A stretch of 64,000 bases of DNA from NCBI RefSeq assembly GCF_900113305.1, contig NZ_FOOW01000011.1:1-64000 (forward strand), in the 5' to 3' direction. This DNA is from Prevotella sp. KH2C16. Lineage in GTDB: Bacteria; Bacteroidota; Bacteroidia; Bacteroidales; Bacteroidaceae. The translations under genes and the position numbers were made by a program. Under the pieces are notes generated by a model. That model was not told the DNA's origin and did no database searches. It saw only the letters and a program-made list of their open reading frames with translations. Of this stretch, positions 63,457 to 64,000 are shown piece after piece (the stretch's first letter is position 1; every line of letters starts with the position of its first letter).

Positions 63457-63493
63457 GGGACTGTAAGGCAGCCCTTGCAGTCCCTTTCTTTTT
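63457..63493 (+). terminator. Terminator of the ECF-OMP operon
   Basis: GGGACTGTAAGG pairs with CCTTGCAGTCCC (63457-63484), followed by TTTCTTTTT. Confidence 0.8.
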
Positions 63494-63533
63494 GCTTCGC
63501 TTTTCCTGAAGACCGCCTTCTGATTGACAAAAT

Positions 63534-63599
63534 CGGCGAGATTGTCGGACAAAATCGCCGAAATCATGGAACAATCTCGCCGATTTTGTCAGCCTGTTT
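63534..63599. repeat. 22-bp phased array, CGCCGATTTTG type (diverged)
   Basis: Units start at 63534, 63556 and 63578: CGGCGAGATTGTC, CGCCGAAATCATG and CGCCGATTTTGTC, each plus 9 variable bases. It lies 41 bp after the terminator. The 63600-63885 remainder shows no supportable gene. Confidence 0.75.
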
Positions 63600-63888
63600 A
63601 CCGCCTCCGGTCTTTCCCAAGGCTGTCTGCTGTACGATGCTCAGTTGTCCTGCCCGTTTTCCAGTGCAGCTCCGTTGCCCTGAAATCACGATAAGAAGGC
63701 GAAACAGCCCTGTGTTTCCTTGTTCTGTTTGCCATGTTTTCTGCGGAGTGTAGGTAATTTCGCATCCCAAAATATAATAGTAAGACATAAATGGAGAATA
63801 GCGACATCCAATAGGGAACATGGTTGTGGGGCGCAGGTGCCGTGCCTTTTGTTCTTGTCGGCATGGCAGAAAATAAGTGTTCGTTTAT

Positions 63889-63919
63889 TTTGCGTTTTCT
63901 TTGATTTCTGCTATCTTTG
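63889..63919 (+). promoter_or_regulatory. Promoter of the FAH-family gene
   Basis: TTTG (63889-63892), a 19-nt spacer and TATCTTTG (63912-63919), 19 bp before the ATG. It matches the consensus exactly. Confidence 0.85.
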
Positions 63920-63938
63920 CCGTAAAATACGGAGGGAT

Positions 63939-64000
63939 ATGAAAATCTTTGCAGTAGGCATGAACTACCGTGAGCACAATAAAGAGCTCGACGGAGCGTT
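63939..64000 (+). CDS. Fumarylacetoacetate hydrolase family protein (5' end only)
   Basis: The 20 visible residues, starting MKIFAVGMNYREHNKEL, match the N-terminus of small FAH-family hydrolases of Bacteroidetes. GGAGGG precedes the ATG at 63939. The rest of the gene is outside the window, so catalytic residues cannot be checked. Confidence 0.65.
   Translation, partial: MKIFAVGMNYREHNKELDGA

Overview
The window comes from a Bacteroidales chromosome, most likely Prevotella or a close relative. The signs are: promoters of the TTTG - 19/20 nt - TAnnTTTG type; a type III glutamine synthetase; the DapL route to lysine; a DUF4290 gene; Bacteroidetes-type outer-membrane barrels; and the usual Bacteroidetes neighbours rplM-rpsI-rpsB-tsf and yicC-gmk-nadD. 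The genus is inference; no 16S gene is present.

Layout. 1-5.4 kb: AT-richer minus-strand mobilization module (accessory Mob protein, relaxase split by an in-frame TGA, MobC, candidate oriT hairpin, Toprim primase, small ORF, SF3-like helicase, excisionase-like HTH, hypothetical gene), ending just downstream of a tRNA-Leu(CAA) gene and its terminator. 5.8-9.2 kb: GDP-mannose pyrophosphorylase, HIT protein, GreA, a small OMP and a candidate sRNA. 9.3-18 kb: a Dna2-like nuclease-helicase carrying an inserted DUF559 nuclease cassette, guanine deaminase, a hydrolase/nucleotidase-like fusion and a GH2 beta-galactosidase. 18.3-22.7 kb: dapF-dapL-glnN. 22.8-25.1 kb: metallophosphoesterase and a BASS-like transporter. 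25.2-32.1 kb: a long minus operon tsaB-DUF4290-murA-rimM-dxr-rseP-trpS. 32.2-35.2 kb: yicC-gmk-nadD, heavily remodelled by inserted palindromic elements. 35.8-37.3 kb: two tandemly duplicated lipoprotein genes. 37.5-46.0 kb: an overlapping plus-strand envelope operon (EptA-like transferase, two acyltransferases, UbiA-type prenyltransferase, HAD phosphatase, GtrA, two paralogous polytopic proteins). 46.2-51.2 kb: a minus-strand glycosyltransferase/flippase operon. 51.5-64 kb: OMP, ribosomal proteins and EF-Ts, anaerobic ribonucleotide reductase NrdDG, an ECF sigma/anti-sigma-like/outer-membrane receptor trio, and the start of an FAH-family gene.

Two signals go beyond ordinary annotation. First, a family of GC-rich palindromic elements, two of them carrying a DUF559 (Vsr-like) nuclease, has inserted into protein-coding genes without breaking the reading frame: inside the helicase, onto the N-terminus of guanylate kinase, and (without the nuclease) across the gmk-nadD junction, where it rewrites both protein ends. 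Second, at least seven non-coding gaps hold short arrays with an exact 22-bp period. Their unit sequences fall into four unrelated classes but share one architecture: a short palindromic core plus spacer, 3-5 units, mostly at gene 3' ends.

The envelope genes at 37.5-51.2 kb look like one functional block: a polyprenyl-phosphate-linked sugar donor (UbiA/HAD/GtrA), membrane-bound transferases, acyl and phosphoethanolamine-type modification, and a Wzx flippase with glycosyltransferases.
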